The notes: generated from the sequence alone by a model not told the origin. A stretch of 64,000 bases of DNA from Xylophilus sp. GW821-FHT01B05 (GCA_038961845.1 CP152408.1:2914001-2978000), one strand, 5' to 3'. Positions 38,556-47,515 are shown, numbered from the stretch's first letter. Numbers and translations: made by a program.

Positions 38556-39737
38556 ATGTCCCGTACCCTGCACCTTGCCGAGCAACTGATCTCCCGCCCG
38601 TCCGTCACACCCGACGACGCCCAGTGCCTGGAGATCCTCGCCCGCCGGCTCGAACCGCTGGGTTTTGTCTGCGAACGCATGGACAGCGGGCCGGACGACT
38701 TTCGCGTTCACAATTTATGGGCAAAAAGGCCTTCAGCCCAGACGGGGACTGGGCTTTCAGCTATCAATAACGCAGCAACGCTGGTGTTTGCCGGCCATAC
38801 CGACGTGGTGCCCACCGGCCCGCTCGATCAATGGACCAGCCCGCCCTTCGTGCCCACGCACCGCGACGGCAAGCTGTTTGGTCGCGGCACGGCCGACATG
38901 AAGACATCCATCGCCGCCTTCGTCGTCGCGCTGGAGGAATACCTGGCCGCCTCGCCCGACACGCCGCTCACGCTTGGCCTGCTGCTCACCAGCGACGAAG
39001 AAGGCCCGGCCGTAGACGGCACCGTGGCCGTCTGCCGCCAGTTGCAGGCGCGCGGCGAGCGCATCGACTGGTGCATCGTCGGCGAGCCGACCTCGGTCGA
39101 GCGCACCGGCGACATGGTCAAGAACGGCCGGCGCGGCACCATGAGCGGCAAGCTCACGGTCAAGGGCATACAAGGCCACATCGCCTACCCGCAACTGGCC
39201 AAGAACCCGATCCACGAAGCCATGCCGGCACTGGCCGAGCTGGCCGCCACGCAGTGGGACGCGGGCAACGCCTTCTTCCCGCCCACCAGCTGGCAGGTGA
39301 GCAACATCCACGGCGGCACCGGCGCCAGCAATGTGATCCCGGGCACGGTGGTGGTCGATTTCAACTTCCGCTTCTCCACCGAATCCACCGCCGAAGGCCT
39401 GCAGCAGCAGGTAGGGGCAGTGCTCGACAAGCACGGCCTGGACTACGAGCTGCGCTGGACCATTGGCGGCCAGCCCTTCCTGACCGAACCAGGCAACTTG
39501 CTGGACGCGATCAGCGCCGCGATCAAGGCCGAGACCGGCCTGACGACCGAACTCTCCACCACCGGCGGCACCAGCGATGGCCGCTTCATCGCGCCGCTGG
39601 GCGTGCAGGTGGTCGAATGCGGGCCGCCCAACGCCATGATCCACAAGATCGACGAGCACCTGCGGCTGGAAGACATCGAGCCCTTGAAGAACATCTACCG
39701 GCGCACGCTGGAAAACCTGGCGGGCGCAGTGGCATGA
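38556..39737 (+). CDS. dapE: Succinyl-diaminopimelate desuccinylase with a repeat-derived insertion
   Basis: DapE removes succinate from N-succinyl-diaminopimelate with two metal ions. The 393-residue M20-type enzyme has [16 protein letters not shown] (metal ligand His), [36 protein letters not shown] with the catalytic Glu, [31 protein letters not shown], and EFGLTNATIHKIDE-like ending ([13 protein letters not shown]). Between NLWAK (residue 53-57) and TLVFAGHTD (75 on) lie about 17 extra residues ([16 protein letters not shown]) that are encoded by the dispersed repeat at 38735-38777. The insert sits in a surface loop before the active-site strand and keeps the frame, so the enzyme is probably active. 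Confidence 0.95.
   Translation: MSRTLHLAEQLISRPSVTPDDAQCLEILARRLEPLGFVCERMDSGPDDFRVHNLWAKRPSAQTGTGLSAINNAATLVFAGHTDVVPTGPLDQWTSPPFVPTHRDGKLFGRGTADMKTSIAAFVVALEEYLAASPDTPLTLGLLLTSDEEGPAVDGTVAVCRQLQARGERIDWCIVGEPTSVERTGDMVKNGRRGTMSGKLTVKGIQGHIAYPQLAKNPIHEAMPALAELAATQWDAGNAFFPPTSWQVSNIHGGTGASNVIPGTVVVDFNFRFSTESTAEGLQQQVGAVLDKHGLDYELRWTIGGQPFLTEPGNLLDAISAAIKAETGLTTELSTTGGTSDGRFIAPLGVQVVECGPPNAMIHKIDEHLRLEDIEPLKNIYRRTLENLAGAVA
38735..38777 (+). repeat. 43-bp GCCC/TAGCTAT repeat, copy inside dapE
   Basis: It starts AGCCCAGACGGGGACTGGGC, then TTTCAGCTATCAATAACGCAGCA, with the lead GGGCAAAAAGGCCTTC. The hairpin GCCCAG/CTGGGC is intact. It adds about 17 codons to dapE in frame. Confidence 0.85.
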
Positions 39738-40600
39738 CGACGGTTCTTGCACTGATAGAGGCCGGCGCGCAGCAACTGAAGGCCGCCGGTGTGGCCTACG
39801 GCCACGGCACCACCAACGCCTTCGACGAAGCCGCCTGGCTGGTGCTGTGGCGCCTGGGTTTGCCGCTGGATGATTTAGATTCAGTGTCAAATCAGCCTGT
39901 AGCCCAGGCGGAGCAAGGGCTTGTAGCTACACTTTTTGAAGCACGCATCGCCACGCGCAAGCCTGCCGCTTATCTGACGCAAGAAGCCTGGCTGCAAGGC
40001 GTGCCCTTCTATGTGGACGAGCGCGCCATCGTGCCGCGCAGCTTCATCGCCGAGCTGCTGGCCGAAGGCGACATCGACGGCTGGCTGAGCGAGCACACCC
40101 AGCGCGTGCTGGACCTGTGCACCGGCAACGGCAGCCTGGCCGTGCTGGCCGCCATGGCCTACCCCGATGTCAGCGTGGACGCGGCCGACCTCTCCGCCGA
40201 CGCGCTGGAAGTCGCCAAGATCAACGTCGCCAAGCACGGCCTGCAAGAGCGCATCACGCTGCTCAGCTCCGACGGCCTGGCCGCCGTGCGCGGGCCCTAC
40301 GACCTGATCCTGTGCAACCCGCCCTACGTCAACGCCCAGAGCATGGCCAAGCTGCCAGCCGAATACCGCGCCGAGCCCGAAATGGCCCTGGCCGGCGGCA
40401 CCGACGGCATGGACTTCATCCGCCAACTGCTGCAAGACGCCCCGGCCTGCATGACCGAAGACGCCGTGCTGGTGCTGGAGATCGGCAACGAGCGCGCCTA
40501 TTTCGAAGCCGCCTTCCCCGAGCTGCCGGTGTTCTGGCTGAGCACCAGCGCGGGGGAAGACCAGGTACTGCTGGTCGAGCGTGCGGCCTTGGTCAACTGA
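39734..40600 (+). CDS. prmB: Ribosomal protein L3 glutamine N5-methyltransferase
   Basis: PrmB methylates a glutamine of ribosomal protein L3 using SAM. The 288-residue protein has the SAM motif [20 protein letters not shown] and the NPPY catalytic motif in [40 protein letters not shown], and the N-terminal helical domain with [35 protein letters not shown]. The start overlaps the dapE stop by 4 bases. Residues about 56-71 ([16 protein letters not shown]) are encoded by a dispersed repeat copy (39901-39943) that fits the protein's helical region without changing its length noticeably. Confidence 0.95.
   Translation: MTTVLALIEAGAQQLKAAGVAYGHGTTNAFDEAAWLVLWRLGLPLDDLDSVSNQPVAQAEQGLVATLFEARIATRKPAAYLTQEAWLQGVPFYVDERAIVPRSFIAELLAEGDIDGWLSEHTQRVLDLCTGNGSLAVLAAMAYPDVSVDAADLSADALEVAKINVAKHGLQERITLLSSDGLAAVRGPYDLILCNPPYVNAQSMAKLPAEYRAEPEMALAGGTDGMDFIRQLLQDAPACMTEDAVLVLEIGNERAYFEAAFPELPVFWLSTSAGEDQVLLVERAALVN
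39901..39943 (+). repeat. 43-bp GCCC/TAGCTAT repeat, copy inside prmB
   Basis: It starts AGCCCAGGCGGAGCAAGGGC, then TTGTAGCTACACTTTTTGAAGCA. It matches the copy at 18865 most closely, over all 43 columns without gaps. The reading frame of prmB passes through it. Confidence 0.8.
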
Positions 40601-40636
40601 CCTCCCCAGACGCCGCCGCAGGCGTGGCTGGTATCA

Positions 40637-40646
40637 TGGTAGCTAC
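40637..40646. promoter_or_regulatory. Palindrome upstream of vapB, candidate VapBC operator
   Basis: GGTAGCTACC is a perfect 10-bp palindrome about 40 bases before the vapB ATG, followed by GATAGTTATCGGCATCTACC, which partly repeats its arms. VapBC complexes repress their own promoter by binding such dyads. Confidence 0.5.
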
Positions 40647-40683
40647 CGCTGATAGTTATCGGCATCTACCTAGAAACCCTCAC

Positions 40684-40917
40684 ATGGAAACCGCCCGCCT
40701 TTTTGCCTCCGGCCGCAGCCAGGCTGTGCGCCTGCCCAAGGACTACCGCTTTGCCGGTACCGAGGTGGTGGTCAAGCATTTTGGCAACGGCGTGCTGCTG
40801 CTGCCGGTGGACGACCCCTGGGCCACGCTGGAAGCGGCGCTGGACGAGTTCGAGCCCGGCTTTCGCCTGGAGCGCGAGCAGCCTGAAGCACAGGTACGGC
40901 CTGACCTGGTGGTGTGA
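40684..40917 (+). CDS. vapB: VapB-type antitoxin
   Basis: A 77-residue protein starting METARLFASGRSQAVRLPKDYRFAGTEV, the AbrB/SpoVT swapped-hairpin N-terminus of VapB antitoxins that binds DNA, with a variable acidic C-terminal part (LDEFEPGFRLEREQPEAQV) of the kind that wraps around the toxin. Its gene ends 7 bases before the vapC start. It should neutralise VapC and autoregulate the pair. The other open frames in this stretch belong to the end of prmB and are not extensions of this gene. Confidence 0.9.
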   Translation: METARLFASGRSQAVRLPKDYRFAGTEVVVKHFGNGVLLLPVDDPWATLEAALDEFEPGFRLEREQPEAQVRPDLVV

Positions 40918-40924
40918 CGGCGGC

Positions 40925-41326
40925 ATGCAATACCTGCTCGACACCAACATCTGCATCTACATCATCAACGAACGGCCGGCCCATGTAATCCAGCGCTTTC
41001 GCCAGTACCACGCGGGCGACATCGGTATCTCCAGCCTGTCGGCGGCCGAACTGGCGTTTGGCGTGGCCAAGTCGGGATCGCAGCGCAACCGCATGGCGCT
41101 GGAGAAATTCCTGGCGCCGCTGGAGCTGGTGCCCTTTGGTGATGAATCGCTTTGGCACTATGCCGACATACGCGCCACGCTGGAGCGTCAAGGCCGTCCG
41201 ATCGGCTCCATCGACACCCTGATCGCAGCCCATGCCCGTGCCCTGGGCTGCACGCTGGTGACCCACAAGCTGCGCGAATTCGAGCGCGTGCCGGATCTGC
41301 GGCTGGCGAACTGGGCCGAGCCCTGA
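40925..41326 (+). CDS. vapC: VapC-type PIN-domain toxin
   Basis: The 133-residue PIN-domain ribonuclease has the acidic triad environment: YLLDTNICIYIINERP with the first Asp, SLSAAELAFGVAKSG with the Glu, and GSIDTLIAAHARALGCTLVTHKLREFERVPDLRLANW with the third Asp. Family members usually read TNNxREFxRV at the last block; here it is THKLREFERV, so one commonly conserved Asn is His. VapC toxins cleave tRNA or rRNA when freed from VapB. The start at 40925 sits 7 bases after the vapB stop. Confidence 0.92.
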   Translation: MQYLLDTNICIYIINERPAHVIQRFRQYHAGDIGISSLSAAELAFGVAKSGSQRNRMALEKFLAPLELVPFGDESLWHYADIRATLERQGRPIGSIDTLIAAHARALGCTLVTHKLREFERVPDLRLANWAEP

Positions 41327-41404
41327 CGCTTTCCACCACTTAGCCGCCCCTTCGCCACACCGTCTTCCCATGCGCCCAGCGCACCTGTTTTTCTGTCTTT
41401 CCCC

Positions 41405-43414
41405 ATGATCAATCTCAAGAACGTCGTCCTGCGCCGAAGCGCCAAAGTGCTGCTCGATAGCGCCAGCGTCACCCTCAACCCCGGCGAGAAGGTCGGTTTG
41501 GTCGGCCGCAATGGCGCCGGCAAGTCCACCCTGTTCGCGCTGCTCAACGGCACGCTGCACGAGGACGGGGGCGACTTCTCCATCCCTGCGCAATGGCGCA
41601 TGGCACAGGTCGCGCAGAACATGCCGGAAACGTCTGAATCGGCCACCGACTTCGTGCTGGCCGGCGACACCCGCCTGGCCGAGCTGCGCGCCCAATTGGC
41701 CGCGGCCGAAGAAGCTGACGATGGCATGGCCATTGCCCACGCCTACACCGACCTGGCCGACGCCGGCGACCACGACGCCGTGCCGCGCGCGCAGGCGCTG
41801 ATCCTGGGCCTGGGCTTCAAGACCAGCGAGCTGGACAACCCGGTGGACAGCTTCTCGGGCGGCTGGCGCATGCGCCTGCAACTGGCACGCGCACTGATGT
41901 GCCCGTCGGACCTGATGCTGCTCGACGAGCCCACCAACCACTTGGACTTGGACGCGCTGGTCTGGCTCGAAGCCTGGCTCAAGAAGTACGCCGGCACCAT
42001 GATCGTGATCAGCCATGACCGCGAATTCCTGGACGCCATCACCGATGTCACGCTGCACATCGAGAACGCCAAGCTCACGCGCTACGGCGGCAACTACAGC
42101 AAGTTCGAGGAAATGCGCTCGCTGCACATGGAGCAGCAGCAGGCCGCCTTCTCCAAGCAGCAGGACAAGATCGCCCACTTGCAGAAGTTCATCGACCGCT
42201 TCAAGGCCAAGGCCAGCAAGGCCAAGCAGGCGCAGAGCCGGGTCAAGGCGCTGGAGCGCATGGAGAAGGTCGCGCCGCTGCTGGCCGAGGCCGAGTTCAC
42301 CTTCGAGTTCAAGGAGCCGGGCAACATCCCCAATCCAATGATGTCGATCAGCGACGCTTCCTTTGGCTACGCGGCCGAAGAAGAAGGCGCGCCGCCCAAG
42401 ATCATTCTGCAAGGCGTCAGCAAGTCGGTGCTGGCGGGCCAGCGCATCGGCATCCTGGGCGCCAACGGCCAGGGCAAGTCCACCTTCGTCAAGACCGTGG
42501 CCCACGACATGGCGCCGCTGTCTGGCAGCATCATCGAAGGCAAGGGCCTGCGCATCGGCTACTTTGCCCAGCAAGAGCTGGACGTGCTGCGCCCGCAGGA
42601 CACGCCGCTGGAGCACATGATCCGCCTCGCCCGCGAGATGGGTGCCGACGCCAAGCAACCCAGCCGCGAGCAAGACCTGCGCAGCTACCTGGGCACCTTC
42701 AATTTCAGCGGCGACATGGTCAAGCAGTCGGTCGGCACCATGAGCGGCGGCGAGAAGGCCCGGCTGGTGCTGGCCATGATGGTCTGGCAGCGCCCCAACC
42801 TGCTGCTGCTGGATGAGCCCACCAACCACTTGGACCTGGCCACGCGCGAGGCCCTGGCCATGGCGCTGAACGAGTTCGAAGGCACGCTGATGCTGGTCAG
42901 CCATGACCGCGCGCTGCTGCGCTCGGTCTGCGACGAGTTCTGGCTGGTCGGCCGTGGTGTGGTCGGCCCCTTCGACGGCGATCTGGACGACTACCAGCGC
43001 TACCTGCTGGACGAGGCCAAGCGCCTGCGCGAAGCCGCCAAGGTGGCCGAGCGCGCCGCTGCAGCCGAGCCTGCAGCAAAAACAATAGCTAAAAGCCCAG
43101 AAGCAGCAAGGGCTACAGCCACTTTTGATGCAGAAAAGCCCGCCGCCGGCCGCGACCAGCGCAAACAAGATGCGCAAAGCCGCCAGCAGGCCTCGGCCAA
43201 CGCGCGGCCCTTGAAGCGCGAACTGGGTGAGATCGACCAGCGCCTGACCAGCTTGCAGCAAGAAAAGGCCAAGCAGGAAGAGCGCCTGCAGCACACCAAA
43301 GTGCCCGCCGATATCGCCGACGCCGGCAAGCGGCTCAAGCAGATCAGCACCGAAACCGAAACGCTGGAAGAGCGCTGGCTGCAGCTGACGGCAGAGCTGG
43401 AAGCCTTGGGCTAG
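41405..43414 (+). CDS. ABC-F family ATPase (YheS/Uup-like)
   Basis: The 669-residue protein has two ABC nucleotide-binding domains without membrane spans. The first shows GRNGAGKST (residues 34-42), SFSGGWRMRLQLARAL and LLDEPTNHLDLDAL; the second GANGQGKST, TMSGGEKARLVLAMM and LLDEPTNHLDLATR. A Lys/Gln-rich linker and a C-terminal coiled coil (QRLTSLQQEKAKQEERLQ, KRLKQISTETETLEERWLQL) complete the ABC-F plan. Such proteins act on the ribosomal E site or exit tunnel. Residues about 556-570, in the linker, come from a dispersed repeat copy (43072-43114). The TAG stop lies in the terminal inverted repeat of the MITE-like element at 43411. Confidence 0.94.
   Translation: MINLKNVVLRRSAKVLLDSASVTLNPGEKVGLVGRNGAGKSTLFALLNGTLHEDGGDFSIPAQWRMAQVAQNMPETSESATDFVLAGDTRLAELRAQLAAAEEADDGMAIAHAYTDLADAGDHDAVPRAQALILGLGFKTSELDNPVDSFSGGWRMRLQLARALMCPSDLMLLDEPTNHLDLDALVWLEAWLKKYAGTMIVISHDREFLDAITDVTLHIENAKLTRYGGNYSKFEEMRSLHMEQQQAAFSKQQDKIAHLQKFIDRFKAKASKAKQAQSRVKALERMEKVAPLLAEAEFTFEFKEPGNIPNPMMSISDASFGYAAEEEGAPPKIILQGVSKSVLAGQRIGILGANGQGKSTFVKTVAHDMAPLSGSIIEGKGLRIGYFAQQELDVLRPQDTPLEHMIRLAREMGADAKQPSREQDLRSYLGTFNFSGDMVKQSVGTMSGGEKARLVLAMMVWQRPNLLLLDEPTNHLDLATREALAMALNEFEGTLMLVSHDRALLRSVCDEFWLVGRGVVGPFDGDLDDYQRYLLDEAKRLREAAKVAERAAAAEPAAKTIAKSPEAARATATFDAEKPAAGRDQRKQDAQSRQQASANARPLKRELGEIDQRLTSLQQEKAKQEERLQHTKVPADIADAGKRLKQISTETETLEERWLQLTAELEALG
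43072..43114 (-). repeat. 43-bp GCCC/TAGCTAT repeat, copy inside the ABC-F gene
   Basis: On the minus strand it reads AGCCCTTGCTGCTTCTGGGC, then TTTTAGCTATTGTTTTTGCTGCA. It sits in the region coding for the linker between the second ATPase domain and the coiled coil, where an insertion is easily tolerated. Confidence 0.8.
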
Positions 43415-43575
43415 TGTCGCGTCAAGGGTGAGGTGACGGATGGGTGCGAAGGCATCGGCGTGCAGCGCAAGGCGCAGGCCGCAGCCCAGGCTTTACGCCT
43501 GGGCAAGGGCTGCAACGCAGCGATGCGCGGCGAGGGCAAGCGCACACCGGCAGATCATGCTTGACGCGACACTAG
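43411..43575. mobile_element. 165-bp MITE-like element with 16-bp perfect terminal inverted repeats
   Basis: The ends are CTAGTGTCGCGTCAAG at 43411-43426 and its exact reverse complement at 43560-43575. No protein is encoded. The interior can form a strong hairpin (GCAGCCC and CCCAGGC pairing with GCCTGGG and GGGCTGC around TTTAC). CTAG at both outer ends may be a 4-bp target duplication. The element gives the TAG stop codons of both convergent neighbours, the ABC-F gene on the left and the LysR gene on the right. I do not know the parent element that would mobilise it. Confidence 0.75.
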
Positions 43576-44489
43576 TCGCCCTTCTTCCCGCTGCGCTTGC
43601 GCTGCAGCGCGGCCACCACCGCATCGACCATGGGGTTGGTGCGCGCCGTGCTCCAGGCCACGGCCGTGGTCACCACGCTCAGGCTTTCTTTCAGCGGCCG
43701 GACCACCACGTTCTCGGGCGCCAGCTTCTTCAGCGTGGACGGCACCAGTGCAATGCCCTGGCCGCAGCCGACGAATGCAATCTGCGAGGCCACGGAGCGC
43801 ACCTCGTGCAGGATGCGCGGCGAAAAGCCACTGGCGCGGCAGGCCGCCACCAGGCAGTCGAAGTACACCGGGCTGACTTGCCGCGAGAACATCACAAAAG
43901 CCTCTTCCCCCAAGGCCGCCAGCCGGATGCGCGGTGAAGCCGCCAGGGCATGGCTGCGCGGCAATGCCACGGCCAGGCGGTCCTCGGTCAGCGGCATGGT
44001 CTGGATGCTTGTGCCCAGATCGCCCTCCAGCCGCGCAAAGGCCAGATCCACATCGCCCGCCTCCAGCGCCGGCACGGCGTCGACGCTGTCGATCTCTTTG
44101 ACCGACACCGTGAGCTGGGGATAGTCGGCCTTCAGGCGCTCGACCAGGGGCGGCAGCACATCCAGCATGGCGGAGCTGATCGCACCTATGGTCAGCACGC
44201 CGGTCTGGCCGGCCGTGGCCTCGCGCACGGCCAGCTCCAGCCGCTCAAGCTGCTCGGCAAACTTGCGTACCGCCGGCAGGATGGCCGCGCCCACGGGCGT
44301 GAGCTGCGCACCGCGCCGGGAGCGCTCAAAGAGCCTCACCTTCAAGGCCTGCTCCAGCACCTGGATCTGCTCGGTCAGCGGCGGCTGCGACATGCCCAGG
44401 CGCTTGGCCGCGCGGCCGAAGTTCTGTTCTTCTGCCACCGCCAGGAACAGCCACAGGTGGCGAATGAGCCGAAAGTTGATCGTGGTCAT
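43572..44489 (-). CDS. LysR-family regulator of the RraA/aminotransferase group
   Basis: The 305-residue protein begins MTTINFRLIRHLWLFLAVAEEQNFGRAAKRLGMSQPPLTEQIQVLEQAL, a LysR helix-turn-helix of the kind with SQPPLTEQIQ, followed by the effector domain (LTIGAISSAMLDVLPPLVERLKADYPQLTVSVKEID, ALEAGDVDLAFARLEG). It is transcribed away from the RraA/aminotransferase genes across about 100 bases, so it is likely their activator. Its stop codon is the TAG in the right end of the MITE-like element, so the original C-terminus may have been changed slightly by the insertion. Confidence 0.92.
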   Translation of the reverse strand: MTTINFRLIRHLWLFLAVAEEQNFGRAAKRLGMSQPPLTEQIQVLEQALKVRLFERSRRGAQLTPVGAAILPAVRKFAEQLERLELAVREATAGQTGVLTIGAISSAMLDVLPPLVERLKADYPQLTVSVKEIDSVDAVPALEAGDVDLAFARLEGDLGTSIQTMPLTEDRLAVALPRSHALAASPRIRLAALGEEAFVMFSRQVSPVYFDCLVAACRASGFSPRILHEVRSVASQIAFVGCGQGIALVPSTLKKLAPENVVVRPLKESLSVVTTAVAWSTARTNPMVDAVVAALQRKRSGKKGD

Positions 44490-44587
44490 TTGATAGGTTC
44501 AACGTATGGATAGATTCCGCTCTTCGGAATTTACGTATTGAACTCTACGGCCGACAGTGCGGGCCTTGCAAGCATTCCAGGACCCGC

Positions 44588-45886
44588 ATGACATCGCCTT
44601 CTTTGCTCGACCGGCTCGCCGCGCTCGACACCAACACCGTCTCCGACGCGCTGGATTTCCTCCAGTTGCCCGGCGCCACCTTCGGCCTGCGTCCGCTGTG
44701 GAGCTGCCCCCGCATCGTCGGCCGCGCCAGCACCATCCAGCTCGGCCCCAAGACTGATGCGGCGCCCACGGTGCACCTGATCTCGCCCGTGATTGCGCAA
44801 GTGCAGTCGGACGAGCGCATCCTGGTCATTGCCGGCGGCATCGAAGGCATCTCTTGCTGGGGCGACATCCTGGCCAATGCGGCCAAGGCCAGGCGCATCC
44901 GGGGTTCGGTGATAGATGGCATGAGCCGCGACATCGACGGCAGCGAGGCCATCGGCTACCCGGTGTTCGGCCGTGGCGTGACCATGGTCAGCGCGCGCAA
45001 CCGCGTCGTGCAGGTGGCCTCGGGCCAGCCCGTGACCGTGGCGGGCGTGTGGGTCCACGAGGACGACTACGTGATCGCCGACCGCTGCGGCAGCGTCTTT
45101 GTGCCGGCCGCCCGGATCGAAGAAGTGCTGGCGCTGGGCGAGCGCATTGCGCGCCGGCCGCTCGGTTGCCGAGGTCATGCACGACACGGAATTCAACGCC
45201 ATCCACACGGGGGCCGCATGATGCAGGCAGAAGACAAGGAACTGGTCGCCCTCTTCGCGGGCCTGGATACGCCCGGCGTCTCTGACGCGCTGGACAAGCT
45301 CGGCCTGCCCGGCCAATGCCTGGGCCTGATGCCGCTGGACGACTACCGGCAAGTCGTCGTCGGCCCGGCCTTCACCGTGAAATACGTCGCGGCCAGCACG
45401 CCGGCAGGCACGGTGGGCGACTTCATCGACGACGTGGCCGCAGGCGATGTGGTGGTGCTAGACAACAACGGCCGCACCGACTGCACCGTGTGGGGCGACA
45501 TCATGACCCAGTACGCCGGCGCACGAGGCATCGCCGCCACCGTGATCGACGGCGTCTGCCGCGATGTCGGCAAGGCCCTGGGCGACGGCTACCCCTTGTT
45601 CACGCAGGGCCGCTTCATGCGCACCGGCAAGGACCGGGTACAGGTCGAGGCGGTGAATGTGCCGGTCTCCATAGGCACGGCCCGGGTCGCCGCGCGCGAC
45701 ATCGTCGTGGCCGATGCCAATGGCGTGGTCGTGGTGCCGCGTGCGCGTGCCCGCGAAGTGGCGGCGGTGGCGCGCCAGATCGAGGCAGTGGAGGCCGACA
45801 TCCGCGCCCAGATAGCCCAAGGCAAGACCCTGGGCCAGGCGCGTGCAGCCCTGGGCTACCACACGCTGCAGAGGAAGGCGCCATGA
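44588..45886 (+). CDS. Two RraA-family (HMG/CHA aldolase-like) domains fused into one frame
   Basis: The single open frame encodes 432 residues with two complete RraA-type units. The first (residues about 1-190) has LDTNTVSDALDFLQLPG, VIAGGIEGISCWGDILANAAKARRI and the catalytic VIDGMSRDIDG; the second (from about residue 211) has LDTPGVSDALDKLGLPG, DNNGRTDCTVWGDIMTQYAGARGI and VIDGVCRDVGKALG. The Arg-Asp pair needed for aldolase or decarboxylase chemistry is present in both. The family includes 4-hydroxy-4-methyl-2-oxoglutarate aldolase and the RNase E inhibitor RraA. The join (residues about 191-210) is frameshifted sequence, so these were two overlapping genes; the second keeps its own ATG at 45218. 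Followed by an aminotransferase gene with a 4-base overlap. Confidence 0.85.
   Translation: MTSPSLLDRLAALDTNTVSDALDFLQLPGATFGLRPLWSCPRIVGRASTIQLGPKTDAAPTVHLISPVIAQVQSDERILVIAGGIEGISCWGDILANAAKARRIRGSVIDGMSRDIDGSEAIGYPVFGRGVTMVSARNRVVQVASGQPVTVAGVWVHEDDYVIADRCGSVFVPAARIEEVLALGERIARRPLGCRGHARHGIQRHPHGGRMMQAEDKELVALFAGLDTPGVSDALDKLGLPGQCLGLMPLDDYRQVVVGPAFTVKYVAASTPAGTVGDFIDDVAAGDVVVLDNNGRTDCTVWGDIMTQYAGARGIAATVIDGVCRDVGKALGDGYPLFTQGRFMRTGKDRVQVEAVNVPVSIGTARVAARDIVVADANGVVVVPRARAREVAAVARQIEAVEADIRAQIAQGKTLGQARAALGYHTLQRKAP
45150..45221 (+). other. Frameshift seam joining the two RraA genes
   Basis: After ALGERIARR the current frame reads PLGCRGHARHGIQRHPHG. In another frame the same bases read GRSVAEVMHDTEFNAIHTGA, ending in TGA at 45219-45221, the expected C-terminus of the first RraA protein. 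That stop overlaps the ATG of the second gene at 45218. A small indel near 45155-45165 therefore destroyed the first gene's stop and fused the two proteins. Confidence 0.75.
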
Positions 45887-47091
45887 GCGTGGACACCCTG
45901 AACCGGCACCTGGCCAGCGCACAGCCCTCTGCCACTTACCGCATGCTTGACCGCGTGGCGGCCCACCGCGCCGCGGGCACCCGCATCATCTCGCTGAGCG
46001 CCGGCGAGCCAGACTTTGATACGCCGCCGCACATCTGCGACGCCGCAGTGAGCGCCATCCGCAACGGCCACACGCGCTACACACAGGTAGCCGGCCTGCG
46101 CGCACTGCGCGAGGCCGTGGCGGCCAAGTTCCAGCGCGAGAACGGCCTGGCCGTGAGCTGGCAGGACACCATCGTCTGCAGCGGCGGCAAGCAGGTGATC
46201 TACAACGCCCTGGCCGCGACCCTGAACGAGGGCGACGAGGTGATCGTGCCCGCGCCCTACTGGGTCAGCTACCCCGAGATGGTGCAGTTGTGCGGCGCGC
46301 GCCCGGTCATCGTGGCCTGCGGCAGCGAGAGCGGCTTCAAGCTCACGCCGCAGGCGCTATCGGCAGCGATCACGCCGCGCACGCGCTGGCTGGTCCTCAA
46401 TTCGCCCTCCAACCCCACCGGCGCGGTCTACAGCCGCGCAGAGCTGCAAGCCCTGGCCGAGGTGCTGCTGGCCCACCCGCAGGTACTGGTGCTGGCCGAC
46501 GACATCTACGAGCACCTGGTCTTCGACGGTGCCAGCTTTCACACCATCGCCCAGGTACAGCCGCGCCTGCGGCCCCGCACCCTGACGATGAATGGCGTCT
46601 CCAAGGCCTATGCCATGACCGGCTGGCGCATCGGCTTTGGCACCGGGCCGCGCTGGCTGCTCGACGCCATGGAAAAGCTGCAAGGGCAGCAGACCTCGGG
46701 CGCCAGCTCGGTCTCCCAGCATGCGGCGCTGGCCGCCCTGACCGGGCCGCAAGACTTCATTGGCAGCACGCGCGCAGCCTTCGAACAAAGGCGCGACCTG
46801 ATGGTGCAACTGCTCAACCAGGCGCCCGGGCTGCACTGCGCGGTACCGGGTGGCGCGTTCTACGCGTTCGCGTCCTGCGCCGGCTTGATTGGTCGCACAA
46901 CGCCAGCCGGCACGCTGCTGGCTACGGACGAGGACGTGGCTGGTGCGCTGCTGGACGAGGCCCATGTGGCGGTAGTGCACGGCAGCGCATTCGGCCTGGG
47001 CCCGTACCTGCGCATCGCCTATGCGCTAGACAAGCATGCGCTGGGTGCCGCCTGCGGAGCCATTCAGCACTTTTGCCAGACCTTGAAATAG
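45883..47091 (+). CDS. Class I/II pyridoxal-phosphate aminotransferase
   Basis: The 402-residue enzyme resembles aspartate/aromatic aminotransferases: RIISLSAGEPDFDTPPHICDAAVSAIRNGHTRYTQVAGLRALREAVA, WLVLNSPSNPTGAVYSRAEL, LVLADDIYEHLVFDG and the PLP lysine in MNGVSKAYAMTGWRIGFGTGP. The substrate is not clear. Its start overlaps the fused RraA stop by 4 bases, so it belongs to the LysR-controlled group; a transaminase next to two oxo-acid aldolase domains suggests breakdown of an amino acid or branched oxo-diacid. The final residues (CGAIQHFCQTL) look complete. Confidence 0.92.
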   Translation: MSVDTLNRHLASAQPSATYRMLDRVAAHRAAGTRIISLSAGEPDFDTPPHICDAAVSAIRNGHTRYTQVAGLRALREAVAAKFQRENGLAVSWQDTIVCSGGKQVIYNALAATLNEGDEVIVPAPYWVSYPEMVQLCGARPVIVACGSESGFKLTPQALSAAITPRTRWLVLNSPSNPTGAVYSRAELQALAEVLLAHPQVLVLADDIYEHLVFDGASFHTIAQVQPRLRPRTLTMNGVSKAYAMTGWRIGFGTGPRWLLDAMEKLQGQQTSGASSVSQHAALAALTGPQDFIGSTRAAFEQRRDLMVQLLNQAPGLHCAVPGGAFYAFASCAGLIGRTTPAGTLLATDEDVAGALLDEAHVAVVHGSAFGLGPYLRIAYALDKHALGAACGAIQHFCQTLK

Positions 47092-47116
47092 CCCGTGCAA
47101 AGGTAGACTGCAGCAC

Positions 47117-47515
47117 ATGATTCAGCCCACGATTCTGCTCAACACCGCAACATTGAAGGCGCTCGCCGAATCTGCCACACCGCCCGCCTCCACCGCGCAC
47201 TGCGCCTGCGGCCTGCACAAGGCCCTGGCCTGGGAAAGCATCACCGAAGACCGCTGGCCGGCGGCGCTGCTGGAGCCGCTAGGCACCCTGCGCGATCCCG
47301 CGGTGGACGAGCCGACCTTCGAGGAATTCCACCCCGACGGCACACGCTACGACTCAGCCGACGCACCCATCGCGGTGGCCTACTTTCCCTTCAACCGAAG
47401 CGATGTTTTCCGCTGCGGCAGTTGTGGCCGGCTGGTGCTGCGCTATACCGAATTTGGCGGCTACTACATCGACCACCGCGTGCGGCTGGTGGATGCGGCG
47501 CTGATTTCAGCCTGA
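47117..47515 (+). CDS. Conserved hypothetical protein with a CxC and a CxxC motif
   Basis: The 132-residue protein contains CACG near residue 34 and CGSC near residue 99, a spacing suited to binding a metal ion, and LVLRYTEFGGYYIDHRVRLVDAALIS at the C-terminus. I recognise no named family, though similar small proteins occur in Burkholderiales genomes. It has no signal peptide or membrane span. It follows the aminotransferase gene after 25 bases on the same strand, so it may be co-transcribed. Its 3' end overlaps by 9 bases the small gene on the other strand. Confidence 0.8.
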   Translation: MIQPTILLNTATLKALAESATPPASTAHCACGLHKALAWESITEDRWPAALLEPLGTLRDPAVDEPTFEEFHPDGTRYDSADAPIAVAYFPFNRSDVFRCGSCGRLVLRYTEFGGYYIDHRVRLVDAALISA

